A stretch of 64,000 nt of DNA from Microlunatus parietis (GTDB lineage: Bacteria; Actinomycetota; Actinomycetes; Propionibacteriales; Propionibacteriaceae): assembly GCF_013407955.1 (NCBI RefSeq), contig NZ_JACCBU010000001.1, forward strand, positions 2,356,001 to 2,420,000. Reading direction: 5' to 3'. This document shows, in pieces, positions 47,721 to 56,799 of the stretch. Below the pieces are notes generated by a model. It was given only the letters and a program-made list of their open reading frames with translations, was not told where the DNA came from and ran no database searches. Within the stretch, counting starts at the first letter, position 1, and each line of letters opens with the position of its first letter. The translations under genes were made by a program, and so were the position numbers.

Positions 47721-50700
47721 TCAGAAGGGCGCCGATCCCTTCGCCCAGGTCCGGGCCCAGTTCCCAAGCACGCCGTCGGCGTCGAAGGCGCCGAGTCGCA
47801 ATTCCCGGAACGGATCGGTGAGGTAGCGGACTTCGTCGTGCTCCGGGCCGCGCGGATCGACCCGTACCAGCGCCAGCCGGTAGTGCGGTGCGGCGTTCTG
47901 ACCGTGGCGAATCTCGGTGTGGGTGACGTAGAAGCCCTTCGCCCCAGCGATGCGTGCCTTGACCTCCACGAAGATCGTCGGCCCGTCGGGCTGCTCCGGA
48001 CCCGGGAACGACCGGATGTCGTAGCCCGGATTGTTGCGCGCCATCTCCTCCGGCGCGCGGCCCAGGATCCGCTCAGCCGCGAGCACCGCGTCAACTCCTC
48101 GACGCTCCACCTCCTCGGTGGCCACGGCGTGCATCGGGGCGTCGGCGGGGAGCTCGACCGCGCTCGGCGGCAGTACGACGGCGGCCGCCACAACGCGCGG
48201 CGGCACCGACGACAGCAGGGCCTGCTTGTCGAGCAGCGCAGTGCGGGCCGTCAGCCGCGCGTCGAGCTCGGCCGCCTTGCGCTCCAGACTTTCGGGTGTC
48301 TCCCGTACGCGCTTGCCGAGCCGCTGCCGCTCGGCCGCCTCCATCGCCTCACCGCTGAGCCGGTTGATTTCGAGATTCAGCCGTTGGGTCACCTGCGCGC
48401 GGGACCGCTTGACCTCCGCAACGCGCCGCTGGGCCACCTCGGCGAGATAGGCCGGCAGCTGCTCGGTCACCAGCCAGTCCAGTGCCGCTCCCTCGGCCCC
48501 GTCGAGCGCCCCGGCGACCGAGGTCACGTCGAACGACACCGGCGCAGCCACGCAGTCGAGGTAGGGGGCGGGTCCTGCCGGACGCGCCCGTCCGTCAGCG
48601 TTCACGTAGGCGTAGCCGAAGCGTTTGCCGATGGTGGTGCCGGTGCCGTCGACGATCTCCTCCTGGAGCGCGACCAGCAACTCCGGCTCGGAGACCTTGG
48701 AAGACACCAGCGTGACTCCGCGTTCGAGGACCTCGCCCCGTGTGGCCAGCACCTCAGTCAGGACAGCGTCGTGAAGGACGTGCCCGGGCGCGATCAACTC
48801 GGCCCGGGTCAGCTCGGTACCGTCGACGCGGTCGAGGTCGAACGTCACCCGGTCGTAGCGCGTCGCCACCGGCCGGCGATCTGCCTTGGCCCGCTCGCGT
48901 ACCACCGCTGGGACGTTGCTGATCTCGTACCGGCCGGCCTCGCGTCGTGCGGCACGACCACCGAGCGCCTTGAGGGAGGCGAGGAAACATTCGGCGATGA
49001 AATGAGGCTGAAGCCGCCGCGCGCGGACCTCGTCCATGGTCCGGCGCAGCGCCTGCAGGTCGGCCTCGGCCATGGTCTCCTTCGCCAGGGCTCGCTCCTC
49101 CAGCAGGTCTCGCACGCCCTCGGCGACCGATGCGTCGATGACGCGATCCATCCGGGCCCGCACTTCCGGCCGCTCGCCGTACTGGATGGCTTCCAACAGC
49201 AGGTCACGCAGGGGATGCTCGTCGAAGGCCGCGCCCAACACGTCGAAGACGCGACCGCCGTACGCCTGCCGCTGCTCCTCGACCTTCTCCAACAGTCGGG
49301 TGAACACGGCTCCCTCGCGCGTGCCTTGGGCGACGAGGTTCCACAGCCGGCAGACCTCGGTCTGCCCGATCCGGTGGATGCGGCCGAAGCGCTGCTCGAT
49401 CCGGTTGGGATTCCAGGGCAGGTCGTAATTGACCATCAGATGGGCGACCTGGAGATTGAGGCCCTCTCCCGCGGCATCGGTGGCCAGGAGGATGTGGCAG
49501 TCGGGATTATGGGTGAACTCCTCGGTGATCTCCCGGCGGGTGACTCGACGCACGCCACCATGGATGGCGCGCACCGCCCCGCTGCGTCCGAGCAACCCGG
49601 TGATCTTGCGCTCGAGATAGTCGAGGGTGTCGCGGTGTTCGGTGAAGATGATCAACTTACGCGGTCGCCCTGAGTCGTCCTGACCGATCACGTCGTGCTC
49701 GAGGATGTCGCGGAGCTCGATCCATTTCCGGTCCGTGTCAAGGTGCCGGACCTTGCGTGCAGCTGCGACGAGGTGGTCCAGCACCGCGAGCTCTGCGTCC
49801 AGCTCGTCGACCGTGCGAGCCGCAGTGGCCGCGTCGACCAGTTCCTCTTCGACTGTCTCGATCTCGTCGGCTGCGAATTCGTCGGGATCGGATTCGAGCC
49901 GCTCGTCGTAGAACGGATCGGCCACGCCGACTCCGTTGATCAGGTCCTGACGACGACGTTGCAGACGATCGGAGCGACGACGAAGGCTTTGGAAGATCGC
50001 TTCGGGGCTCGAGGCAAGACGGCGTTGCAGCACGGTAAGTGCGAACCCAACGGTGTTGCGCCGCTTACCGTCAAGGTTCTGGGCCCGCCCCATCTCGTTG
50101 CGGACATATGCCGTCACCTGCTCGTAGAGGTCCTGCTCCTCCGGACTCAACTCGTAGGGCACGGTCTGGGCGATCCGTTCGGGAAAGAGCGGCTTGCCCT
50201 CGAACGTGAGCAGGTCCTCCTTCACCATCCGGCGCATCACGTCTGAGGTGTCGCCCGGCGTGACTCCGCGACGTGCCTTGCCCTCGAACTTGTCCCGATC
50301 CAACAACGTGAGGAACAACTCGAAGTCTTCCTGCTTGCCGGCGTGCGGCGTCGCCGTCATCAGCAGCAGGTGACGGGTCCGCTCGCCCAGCAGCTCACCC
50401 AGCTGGAATCGCTTGCTGCGCTCAAGTTTGCCGCCGAAGTAGTGGGCACTCATCCGATGGGCCTCGTCCACGACAACCAAGTCCCACTCGGAGTCCGCCA
50501 GCTGGGCGTTCAGGTCGTCGTTGCGAGCCAACTGGTCCATCCGTGCGATCAGCCGGTCCTTGCCGTCAAAGACGGAGCGGCCCAACGCGGCCTCAGCTGC
50601 CGTGGAGGTGAGCAGGTCGAATTCGAGGCCGAACTTGAACCAGAGCTCGTCCTGCCACTGCTCGACCAGGCCACCGGGTGCGACAATCAGCACCCGACGA

Positions 50701-51149
50701 ACGACGTCGCGCAGCAGCAACTCCTTGATGTAGAGGCCGGCCATGATCGTCTTGCCCGCGCCAGGGTCGTCGGCCAACAGGTAGCGCAAGGGAGTTCGCG
50801 GCAGCATCTCGCCGTAGACGGCCCTGATCTGGTGCGGCAGTGGCTGCACATCGCTGGTGGCCACCGCCAGCATCGGGTCGAAGGCGCCAGCCAGGCGAAT
50901 GCGCTGCGCCTCGGCCACCAACCGGAAGTCCTGCGCATCGGCGTCGAACGGCCGGCGCGTCGCCTCGGCAACGGAGAGGACCGCCTCGTCGGCGCGATAG
51001 AGCAGCCGGCGGTCGAGCGATCCGTCCGTGCGCTCGAAGGTGAGCGTGACAGCATCCCGACCGTTCCTGCGCACGCCGACGACCAGCACCTGCTCTCCCG
51101 GGACAACCCCGCACAGGCGCTGGTCGGTGGTGATGTCTTCCAGTCGCAC
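47721..51149 (-). CDS. SNF2-type helicase with C-terminal DUF3883, defence operon gene 1
   Basis: An 1142-aa protein. The N-terminal part (1-115) precedes a superfamily 2 SNF2-like motor: motif I LLADDPGAGKTIMAG (about 124-138), II VVVDEAHRM (225-233), III LMTATPHAG, V ATDAAGEGLNLQ, VI QRFGRIHRIGQ (586-596). The C-terminal segment PGYDIRSFPG... with FVEVKARIAGAKGFYVT is DUF3883, a nuclease-fold-like module. The domain order is like DrmD-type helicases of DISARM class 1 and other defence operons. GTG start, with GAGGAGG 8 nt upstream. It is the first gene of the operon and divergent from the toxin at 51260. Confidence 0.9.
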   Translation of the reverse strand: MRLEDITTDQRLCGVVPGEQVLVVGVRRNGRDAVTLTFERTDGSLDRRLLYRADEAVLSVAEATRRPFDADAQDFRLVAEAQRIRLAGAFDPMLAVATSDVQPLPHQIRAVYGEMLPRTPLRYLLADDPGAGKTIMAGLYIKELLLRDVVRRVLIVAPGGLVEQWQDELWFKFGLEFDLLTSTAAEAALGRSVFDGKDRLIARMDQLARNDDLNAQLADSEWDLVVVDEAHRMSAHYFGGKLERSKRFQLGELLGERTRHLLLMTATPHAGKQEDFELFLTLLDRDKFEGKARRGVTPGDTSDVMRRMVKEDLLTFEGKPLFPERIAQTVPYELSPEEQDLYEQVTAYVRNEMGRAQNLDGKRRNTVGFALTVLQRRLASSPEAIFQSLRRRSDRLQRRRQDLINGVGVADPFYDERLESDPDEFAADEIETVEEELVDAATAARTVDELDAELAVLDHLVAAARKVRHLDTDRKWIELRDILEHDVIGQDDSGRPRKLIIFTEHRDTLDYLERKITGLLGRSGAVRAIHGGVRRVTRREITEEFTHNPDCHILLATDAAGEGLNLQVAHLMVNYDLPWNPNRIEQRFGRIHRIGQTEVCRLWNLVAQGTREGAVFTRLLEKVEEQRQAYGGRVFDVLGAAFDEHPLRDLLLEAIQYGERPEVRARMDRVIDASVAEGVRDLLEERALAKETMAEADLQALRRTMDEVRARRLQPHFIAECFLASLKALGGRAARREAGRYEISNVPAVVRERAKADRRPVATRYDRVTFDLDRVDGTELTRAELIAPGHVLHDAVLTEVLATRGEVLERGVTLVSSKVSEPELLVALQEEIVDGTGTTIGKRFGYAYVNADGRARPAGPAPYLDCVAAPVSFDVTSVAGALDGAEGAALDWLVTEQLPAYLAEVAQRRVAEVKRSRAQVTQRLNLEINRLSGEAMEAAERQRLGKRVRETPESLERKAAELDARLTARTALLDKQALLSSVPPRVVAAAVVLPPSAVELPADAPMHAVATEEVERRGVDAVLAAERILGRAPEEMARNNPGYDIRSFPGPEQPDGPTIFVEVKARIAGAKGFYVTHTEIRHGQNAAPHYRLALVRVDPRGPEHDEVRYLTDPFRELRLGAFDADGVLGNWARTWAKGSAPF

Positions 51150-51259
51150 GCGGAGTCCTCCTCATGGTGCATAGATTGTTGTCCGGACTCTACGGCGAAC
51201 CACCGACAGGTGGTGAGGCAGACCCGACGGACGCCCGGCCCGGCCGTTAGGGTTCCGGC
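51150..51259. promoter_or_regulatory. Divergent promoter region between defence operon and toxin gene
   Basis: A 110-bp spacer serving the helicase (minus) and toxin (plus). Toxin side: TAGGGT at 51248-51253 followed by 6 nt and the ATG, indicating leaderless transcription. Helicase side: an AT-richer patch (CAATCTATGC on the minus strand) about 25-30 nt before the GTG and a good ribosome binding site. A single regulator could control both. Confidence 0.45.
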
Positions 51260-52657
51260 ATGCGGGAGATCGGCCGTGCGGAGGATCACCGGGATGATTC
51301 TGACCTGCCCGCTCACGGCGAGTCCCGGCCCGACCACCTGCCCGAACGGGATGATCAGCGGCCGGCCGACGACCGGGACGCACCGGCAACTCGGTCGTTG
51401 ACCAGGGCCGAGGCGTGGGATCGGGTCCGGTGGGACGCGGTCGCGAAGAACGGCGCCACCCGCGAGCAGTACGAGGCGTACCGGGGCGAGGCGCAACTCG
51501 ACGATCTCTACGCGACCGAGCTGGAGCGGATCCGGCAGGAGCTGCGCCCGCCGATCCGAGCCGCCCTCGCCCCGCCGAGACCGCACCTCGCCCCGGACCG
51601 GCACGCGGAACTGGAGGATCGGCAAACCGTCGCGCTCGACCGGTTCCGCACGGTCCCCGTCGAAGGGCCCGACAACACGCCGCTCAACCCGGCCCGGATC
51701 GGGAACCGGCTCGGCTCGGAATGGCGGAAGAACGATCCACCGTTCCCACCGGGCGACCTTCGGCTCCGGGACGAGTTGATCTACCGCCGCTGCGAGCCCG
51801 GTCGGCAACTCTCCGACCCGCCGCAGCCGACCGGCCAGTCCCGCCCGGAACTGGCCGGCACCCACCAGCCCGTCCCCGAGTCCCTCCGGGAGCGTTACCC
51901 ACACGGGGTCGACTACACCGCCGACGGCAGACCCGACCTCGCCCGCTACGCCAGCAAGACCGTCGCGCTCGCCAACGGCTACGACCGCCCCGAATACGCC
52001 GACCCCGATCGCCGGGCCAATGACGTGTTCGGCTGGACCAGCACCCCCGAGGGCAAGACCTGGCACCAAGCCGGCGACGGCCGCACCCTGTGGTTGATCG
52101 ACACCGAGCTTCATGATCACTACGCCGACCAAGATCACGACGTCGCTGCAGAAGTTGATCAACCCATCGGCCGCTGGGTCGACCCACCCCGCCGCACCTT
52201 CAACGACCCGTACAACCAACGCTACGAAGATCACGCCCGCGAGATCACCGGTGCGCCCGCCGGCAAGGAATACCGCATCGAACATGACGGCACGGCGGCC
52301 CACATGGACACCCGAACCTTCCGCGATCACGGTGACCAATCGACCGAAGTCGTCGTCGACGCGAAGGGCCGCTACCGGCAGTTCATCAGCAGCGACGGCA
52401 ACTGGCACGACTGGTTCGGCGAATCCAAGAAGGGCGGGGTGCCAGGCATGATCGAAACGGCGTTGCGGCAGATCAAGGCCGCCGACGGCCACCCCGTGGA
52501 GTGGTGGTTCGCCGAACCCGAATCCGCGAATGCGTTCCAGCGATCAGCGCGGGGGAACCAGCACCTCCGACGGTACGTGACGGATGGTACGTTCACCGTG
52601 CGCCACCTGCCGATGCCCGAACAAGACCCCGAGAACCGAGCGGAGGACCGCCCGTGA
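51260..52657 (+). CDS. Putative polymorphic toxin with WHH-like and Tox-REase-5-like nuclease segments
   Basis: A 465-aa hydrophilic protein with no signal peptide, WXG100 or RHS region visible. About 213-231 (YPHGVDYTADGRPDLARYA) and 264-286 (PEGKTWHQAGDGRTLWLIDT) match the leader and core of WHH-type HNH toxins, but the usual WHH is WHQ here, so that site may be inactive. The C-terminal 110 residues (EVVVDAKGRYRQF, with D367-x-K369; ETALRQIKAA; EWWFAEP) resemble Tox-REase-5, a restriction-endonuclease-fold toxin. The stop overlaps the next gene (GTGA, 52654-52657), whose product looks like its immunity protein. Interbacterial or phage-triggered killing is inference. Confidence 0.68.
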   Translation: MREIGRAEDHRDDSDLPAHGESRPDHLPERDDQRPADDRDAPATRSLTRAEAWDRVRWDAVAKNGATREQYEAYRGEAQLDDLYATELERIRQELRPPIRAALAPPRPHLAPDRHAELEDRQTVALDRFRTVPVEGPDNTPLNPARIGNRLGSEWRKNDPPFPPGDLRLRDELIYRRCEPGRQLSDPPQPTGQSRPELAGTHQPVPESLRERYPHGVDYTADGRPDLARYASKTVALANGYDRPEYADPDRRANDVFGWTSTPEGKTWHQAGDGRTLWLIDTELHDHYADQDHDVAAEVDQPIGRWVDPPRRTFNDPYNQRYEDHAREITGAPAGKEYRIEHDGTAAHMDTRTFRDHGDQSTEVVVDAKGRYRQFISSDGNWHDWFGESKKGGVPGMIETALRQIKAADGHPVEWWFAEPESANAFQRSARGNQHLRRYVTDGTFTVRHLPMPEQDPENRAEDRP

Positions 52658-53397
52658 ACAAGCACCTCGAGCCGTGGATCCTGCAGGTGGCCACTCGCTC
52701 GGTCCTGGACTCCTGGCAGGCCGCCGCTCTGGTGATGCGCGACATCCTGAACGCGATCTCCGATGCCGTTGCACCGGTCTACGGCGGCCAGCTCCGCTGG
52801 AGCAGCGAAGACACGACGTACGAAGACTGGGAATCCATCGACACGATCACCGAGCACCTGATCGCGCTCCGCAGCCTCAACGATCATGGACAACCCATCG
52901 AGGAAATCGGGGCGACCGGAGGCATCGGAGGTCACCTGCTCGATGCCACCGGCGAGTGCGACCGGCTCGTCAGCTGCGTTTGGTCCGCCCGAACCAATCA
53001 CCGCTACGGTTTCGGCGGGCCGTTCGAGTTCAAGCCGAGCCGTGGCGTCGCCAAACCGCTCAACGAGCACGCCCCCGAATGGCTCGCCGATCTCGTCTGC
53101 CGCACAGGCCACCACGGCCATGCCCAGGAAGTCGCCGTCCACAACCAAGGACTCGGCGACGCCTTCTGGGAAACCCCCATCAAGGTCATCCCCGCCGGTT
53201 GCGGCGTCGCAACTTACGTCCCCCTCGGCGTCACCGTCCCCACCGACCTCCCGCCGTCCTTCACGGTCTACCCCCGCGAGCTCGGAACCGCGATCATCGC
53301 CGACCTCGACCAAGCCCTCACTGCACCCGAAACCCTCGTCGACGACCTGATCACCCTCAGCCGGCAGCTGACCCACCTCCACGACCAGCCCGCCTGA
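52654..53397 (+). CDS. Putative immunity protein (Imm52-like) for the upstream toxin
   Basis: A 247-aa alpha+beta protein starting at a GTG that overlaps the toxin stop; GGAGG lies 7 nt upstream. Length, acidity and coupling to a Tox-REase-5-like gene suggest Imm52, the family that accompanies such toxins; I recognise the general layout (WSSEDTTYEDWESID..., GGPFEFKPSRG) but cannot prove the family by eye. It should bind and block the toxin in the producing cell. No signal peptide, so the toxin would be neutralised in the cytoplasm. Confidence 0.6.
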   Translation: MNKHLEPWILQVATRSVLDSWQAAALVMRDILNAISDAVAPVYGGQLRWSSEDTTYEDWESIDTITEHLIALRSLNDHGQPIEEIGATGGIGGHLLDATGECDRLVSCVWSARTNHRYGFGGPFEFKPSRGVAKPLNEHAPEWLADLVCRTGHHGHAQEVAVHNQGLGDAFWETPIKVIPAGCGVATYVPLGVTVPTDLPPSFTVYPRELGTAIIADLDQALTAPETLVDDLITLSRQLTHLHDQPA

Positions 53398-53438
53398 TCT
53401 GCTCTGGCGAGGTCCAGCCGGACGTCCGCCAGTCTGGC

Positions 53439-53741
53439 TCAGGACGTCGCGTGGTGCTCCGCGATCGCCTGGTGGTGCCGGACCACCTCGGCGACGATGA
53501 AGTTGAGGAACTTCTCGGCGAACTCGGGGTCGAGCTTGGCCTCTTCGGCGAGCTCGCGGAGCCGGCTGATCTGCTGGGCCTCGCGGGCCGGATCGGCGGG
53601 CGGGAGTCCGTACTGGGCCTTCAATTCCCCCACCCGCTGCGTGATCTTGAACCGCTCGGCCAGCAGATGGACCAGCGCCGCGTCCATGTTGTCGATACTG
53701 TCCCGCAGCCGGTGGAGTTCGGTCATCACCTGATCGGTCAC
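53439..53741 (-). CDS. Chorismate mutase (AroQ type)
   Basis: About 100 aa, three-helix AroQ-class domain: LHRLRDSIDNMDAALVHLLAERF (first long helix), KITQRVGELKAQYGLPPADPAREAQQ (second part with conserved Lys and Arg), and an ILNFIVAEVVRHHQ-like third helix. It converts chorismate to prephenate for Phe and Tyr synthesis. Two starts are possible, GTG at 53741 or ATG at 53726 (MTELHRLRD); neither has a strong ribosome binding site. No targeting signal. It lies 41 bp from the convergent immunity gene. Confidence 0.85.
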   Translation of the reverse strand: MTDQVMTELHRLRDSIDNMDAALVHLLAERFKITQRVGELKAQYGLPPADPAREAQQISRLRELAEEAKLDPEFAEKFLNFIVAEVVRHHQAIAEHHATS

Positions 53742-53838
53742 GCGGGTCAGCGTAGTCCCGTACCGCAGCGGCCCTGCTCCTGCATAGCGGATGGCCGAAA
53801 AGACAATTTGGGTATTGCTCAAACATGGCAGATCGCTC

Positions 53839-53844
53839 TAGCGT
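53839..53844 (+). promoter_or_regulatory. -10 box (TAGCGT) of leaderless Tat-protein gene
   Basis: TAGCGT is followed by 6 nt and the ATG at 53851; no Shine-Dalgarno sequence is present. Confidence 0.45.
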
Positions 53845-53850
53845 GACTGA

Positions 53851-55776
53851 ATGGATCGACGTCAGCTGATCAAGACCGGTGGATTGGCAGCCCTGGCGGG
53901 CACGACGCTGGCCGGGAGCACCGTTGCCCCGGCCCTGGCGGCCCAGCCACCGAAGTTGTACGGGACCGCGGCGCTCAGCGCGGCCATCGTCGGTTTCGCG
54001 ACCGACGGCAGCACGGCCTGGTGTGTCAGCCGCGGCCAGACCCCGCCGAAGGTGATCACGTACGACATCGCCTCCGGCTCCGTGACCAAGGTGGTTCCGC
54101 TGGAGCGCGGTGACGGCGCCTGGGCGGCCGGGTTGTCGGGCGGCAAGGTCTACATCGGTACGTACTCGTTCGGCGACCTGGTCGAGTACGACCCGGCGAC
54201 CGGGTCCGCCACCACGATCGGCCAGATCGGCCCGGTCGGGACCATCCCCTGGCAGACCGCGCCGGCGCCCGACGGGGTGGTCTACCTCGGCACCTACCCG
54301 CGCGGCGAGGTCTGGTCGTTCGACCCGGCCACCCGCGCCCTGACCAATCTCGGCCGGGCGGTCGCCGGCTCGCAGTACGCCCGGGTGCTGGCCGCCGACG
54401 AGCGGTACGTCTACGTCGGCACGATCCCCTCGCACCTGATCCGGATCGACCGGGTCAGCGGCGAGAAGGTCGACATCATGCCGGCCGACACCACGCTGAG
54501 CCGCGGGTTCGGCTCGCTGGCGGTCCGGGACGGCAAGGTCTACGCGGGCGTCGGCAACGGCGTGATCGAGATCAACCGGGACGGGTCCGGCTTCGTCGAC
54601 CTGCCCGCCGCCGACGAGTACCTGATCGACGCCCTCGCCTTCGACGCCGACGGCGCGGTGATCGGCCTGGGCCGGCGGACCGGGAGCATCCTGCGCCGGG
54701 AGGGCAACACGATGGCCGTGATCGGCCAGGGCCCGGCCGGTGACGAGAACCGCGGCGTCGCCGAGCTTCCGGACGGCAAGATCATCGGCGCCTGCGGCAG
54801 CGGTCTGCTCTTCGTCTTCGACCCGGCTTCCGGCGAGGTGACCACCAGCGACCTGGTCGAGAACGAGGACGCGGCCGGCCCGGAACTCCTGCAGTCGTTG
54901 AGCCTCGGGCCGGACGGCACCGTCGCCGCCGGCGGGCACTTCTCGATCACCGTGCACGACCCGGCCCGCCGGACCAGCAGCCGGCATCACGTCGCCGGCG
55001 AGCCGAAGGACATGATCACCTGGCGGAACGGGATCGTCGCGGCGCTCTACCCGAGCACCGAGTTGATCTTGCTCCGACCGGACACCGGCAAGATCAAGAG
55101 CTACGGCCGGATCCTCAACGGGCAGCAACGACCGTGGTCGGTGGTCCGCCATCCGAGGTCGGAAACGATCTTGATCACCAGTGCGCCGCCGACCGGATCG
55201 TTGCAGGGCGGGCTGACCCTGCTCGACCCGGTGTCCGGCGAGTTCGAGGTGCGGCTGGACATCCTGAAGAACCAGGGCCTGACCTCGATCGCGCTGGACG
55301 GCGACCGGGCCTACATCGCCGGCGACACCTGGGGCGGCGGCGGCACCCCGCCGACCGAGCCGACCAGCGAGGTGGCCGTCTTCGATCTGCGGACCCGGAC
55401 GGTGATCGATCGGATCGCCCCGCTGCCGGGCATGCCGAGCATCCAGAGCGTCGCGGTGCTGGACGGGATCCTGTACGTCTCGTACAAGCGGGTCTCCGGG
55501 ACCTGGATCGCGTACGACCTCGCCCGGCGGACCGTGATCGCGCAGGGCAAGCTGAGCGGCTACGGCGTGATCACCGTCAGCGGCGGCCAGGTGTATGCGG
55601 GCGCGAACTTCGGCGACAACCTGTACCGGATCGGGCCCGGGCTGACCGAGGCCGAGGTGCTGCACACCGGGATCGGCACCAACTGGTACACGGTGCCACG
55701 GATCATCCCGGCCGCCCGCGGCAACGGCGGCTGGACCGCGATCAACCGCGAACTCGCCCTGATCGACCTGTCCTGA
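53851..55776 (+). CDS. Tat-exported beta-propeller protein
   Basis: A 641-aa protein with a twin-arginine signal (MDRRQLIKTGGLAALAG, cleavage after ALA near residue 30), so it is folded before export. The mature part is built of repeated about 40-45-residue blade-like units (GGKVYIGTYSFGDLVEYDP, PDGVVYLGTYPRGEVWSFDP, DERYVYVGTIPSHLIRIDR, GGQVYAGANFGDNLYRIG), a PQQ/YVTN-type beta-propeller. Similar actinobacterial proteins are unassigned or sit in polysaccharide-degradation loci; no enzymatic residue is evident here. Monocistronic. Confidence 0.82.
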   Translation: MDRRQLIKTGGLAALAGTTLAGSTVAPALAAQPPKLYGTAALSAAIVGFATDGSTAWCVSRGQTPPKVITYDIASGSVTKVVPLERGDGAWAAGLSGGKVYIGTYSFGDLVEYDPATGSATTIGQIGPVGTIPWQTAPAPDGVVYLGTYPRGEVWSFDPATRALTNLGRAVAGSQYARVLAADERYVYVGTIPSHLIRIDRVSGEKVDIMPADTTLSRGFGSLAVRDGKVYAGVGNGVIEINRDGSGFVDLPAADEYLIDALAFDADGAVIGLGRRTGSILRREGNTMAVIGQGPAGDENRGVAELPDGKIIGACGSGLLFVFDPASGEVTTSDLVENEDAAGPELLQSLSLGPDGTVAAGGHFSITVHDPARRTSSRHHVAGEPKDMITWRNGIVAALYPSTELILLRPDTGKIKSYGRILNGQQRPWSVVRHPRSETILITSAPPTGSLQGGLTLLDPVSGEFEVRLDILKNQGLTSIALDGDRAYIAGDTWGGGGTPPTEPTSEVAVFDLRTRTVIDRIAPLPGMPSIQSVAVLDGILYVSYKRVSGTWIAYDLARRTVIAQGKLSGYGVITVSGGQVYAGANFGDNLYRIGPGLTEAEVLHTGIGTNWYTVPRIIPAARGNGGWTAINRELALIDLS

Positions 55777-55784
55777 CCTGGACC

Positions 55785-55824
55785 TTGATCAACTCCGGTG
55801 TCCAGCGGACCGGAGCTTGATCAA
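55785..55824. terminator. Bidirectional terminator framed by two TTGATCAA sites
   Basis: TTGATCAA (55785-55792) + CTCCGGT (55793-55799) pairs with ACCGGAG (55809-55815) + TTGATCAA (55817-55824), with one unpaired base. It lies between the stops of the Tat propeller and the convergent WYL gene; the right TTGATCAA contains the WYL stop codon. Likely the terminator for both genes. Confidence 0.7.
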
Positions 55825-56780
55825 CTCGGCGGACCGGCGGCCCGGAGCGACCGCTCACTGAGCCGGCGGAGGTAGTTGATCAACTCCGGCGGCTCGTGCA
55901 CGACGAACTCGCAGTCGAGCCGGAACAACCGGAAGGCGAGGAACTCGATCGTGTCCTCGTGGCTGACGTACCGGCAGCCGTCACCCTCGGGCGTCAGCCC
56001 GTCGCGGCCGCCGAACCGACGGGCCACCCGGTCGACCGGCGCGGCCAGCGTGACCACGGCCCGGTACACCGGCGCCCGCGCATACACCTGGCGACGGACC
56101 AGCGCCTCGACGCTCTCGGCCGGCAGGTCCCGTGGCCGGAACCGATGCCCGGTCGGCCGCAGGGTGCCGATCCGGTCCACCCGGAACGTCCGCCAGTCGC
56201 CGCGGTCGAGGTCATATCCGAGCAGATACCACTGGCCCGTCTGCGCGACCAGGCTGCGCGGCTCGACGTTCCGGTCGGTCGACGAACCGTCGGCGGCGAC
56301 GTAGTCGAACCGGAGCCGCTCGGTGTTCTCGATCAGGCCGGCCAGCCGGGTGAGCAGGTCCGGGTCGACCGACGGGTCGTCGCGCAGGGTGAACGGCACG
56401 GTCGCCGCGCCGAGCGTGCCGACCCGGCGCCGGAGCCGCTTCGGCAGCACCTGCTCGAGCTTCGCGAGCGCCCGTACCGCCGTCTCCTCGATCCCGGTCA
56501 CGGCCTGGCCGGCGGCGATCCGCAGCCCGATCGCGATCGCGACCGCCTCGTCGTCGTCCAGCAGCAGCGGCGGCATCGCGGTCCCGGCGACCAGCCGGTA
56601 GCCGCCGTCCGGACCCATCGCCGCTTGCACCGGATACCCGAGCGCACGGAGCCGGTCGATGTCGCGCCGCACCGTCCGGGTGGTCACCGCGAGCCGGCGG
56701 GCCAGCTCGGTGCCGGACCAGTCCCGCGGCGTCTGCAGCAGTGACAGCAGGTTGAGAAGTCGTTCCGACGGATCACCCAT
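55821..56780 (-). CDS. WYL-domain transcriptional regulator (YafY-like)
   Basis: A 319-aa regulator: N-terminal DeoR-type winged helix (SERLLNLLSLLQTPRDWSG, then ARRLAVTTRTVRRDIDRLR) and a C-terminal WYL domain (RLRFDYVAADG, RSLVAQTGQWYLLGYD, FRVDRIGTLRPTG) plus a WCX extension. The start at 56780 fits the HTH start; the longer frame upstream is antisense to the epoxide hydrolase gene. It is divergent from that gene, with a perfect palindrome in the shared promoter. It is therefore probably the regulator of the epoxide hydrolase and of itself. Confidence 0.9.
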   Translation of the reverse strand: MGDPSERLLNLLSLLQTPRDWSGTELARRLAVTTRTVRRDIDRLRALGYPVQAAMGPDGGYRLVAGTAMPPLLLDDDEAVAIAIGLRIAAGQAVTGIEETAVRALAKLEQVLPKRLRRRVGTLGAATVPFTLRDDPSVDPDLLTRLAGLIENTERLRFDYVAADGSSTDRNVEPRSLVAQTGQWYLLGYDLDRGDWRTFRVDRIGTLRPTGHRFRPRDLPAESVEALVRRQVYARAPVYRAVVTLAAPVDRVARRFGGRDGLTPEGDGCRYVSHEDTIEFLAFRLFRLDCEFVVHEPPELINYLRRLSERSLRAAGPPS

Positions 56781-56799
56781 GGCGTCCAGGATTCTAACT

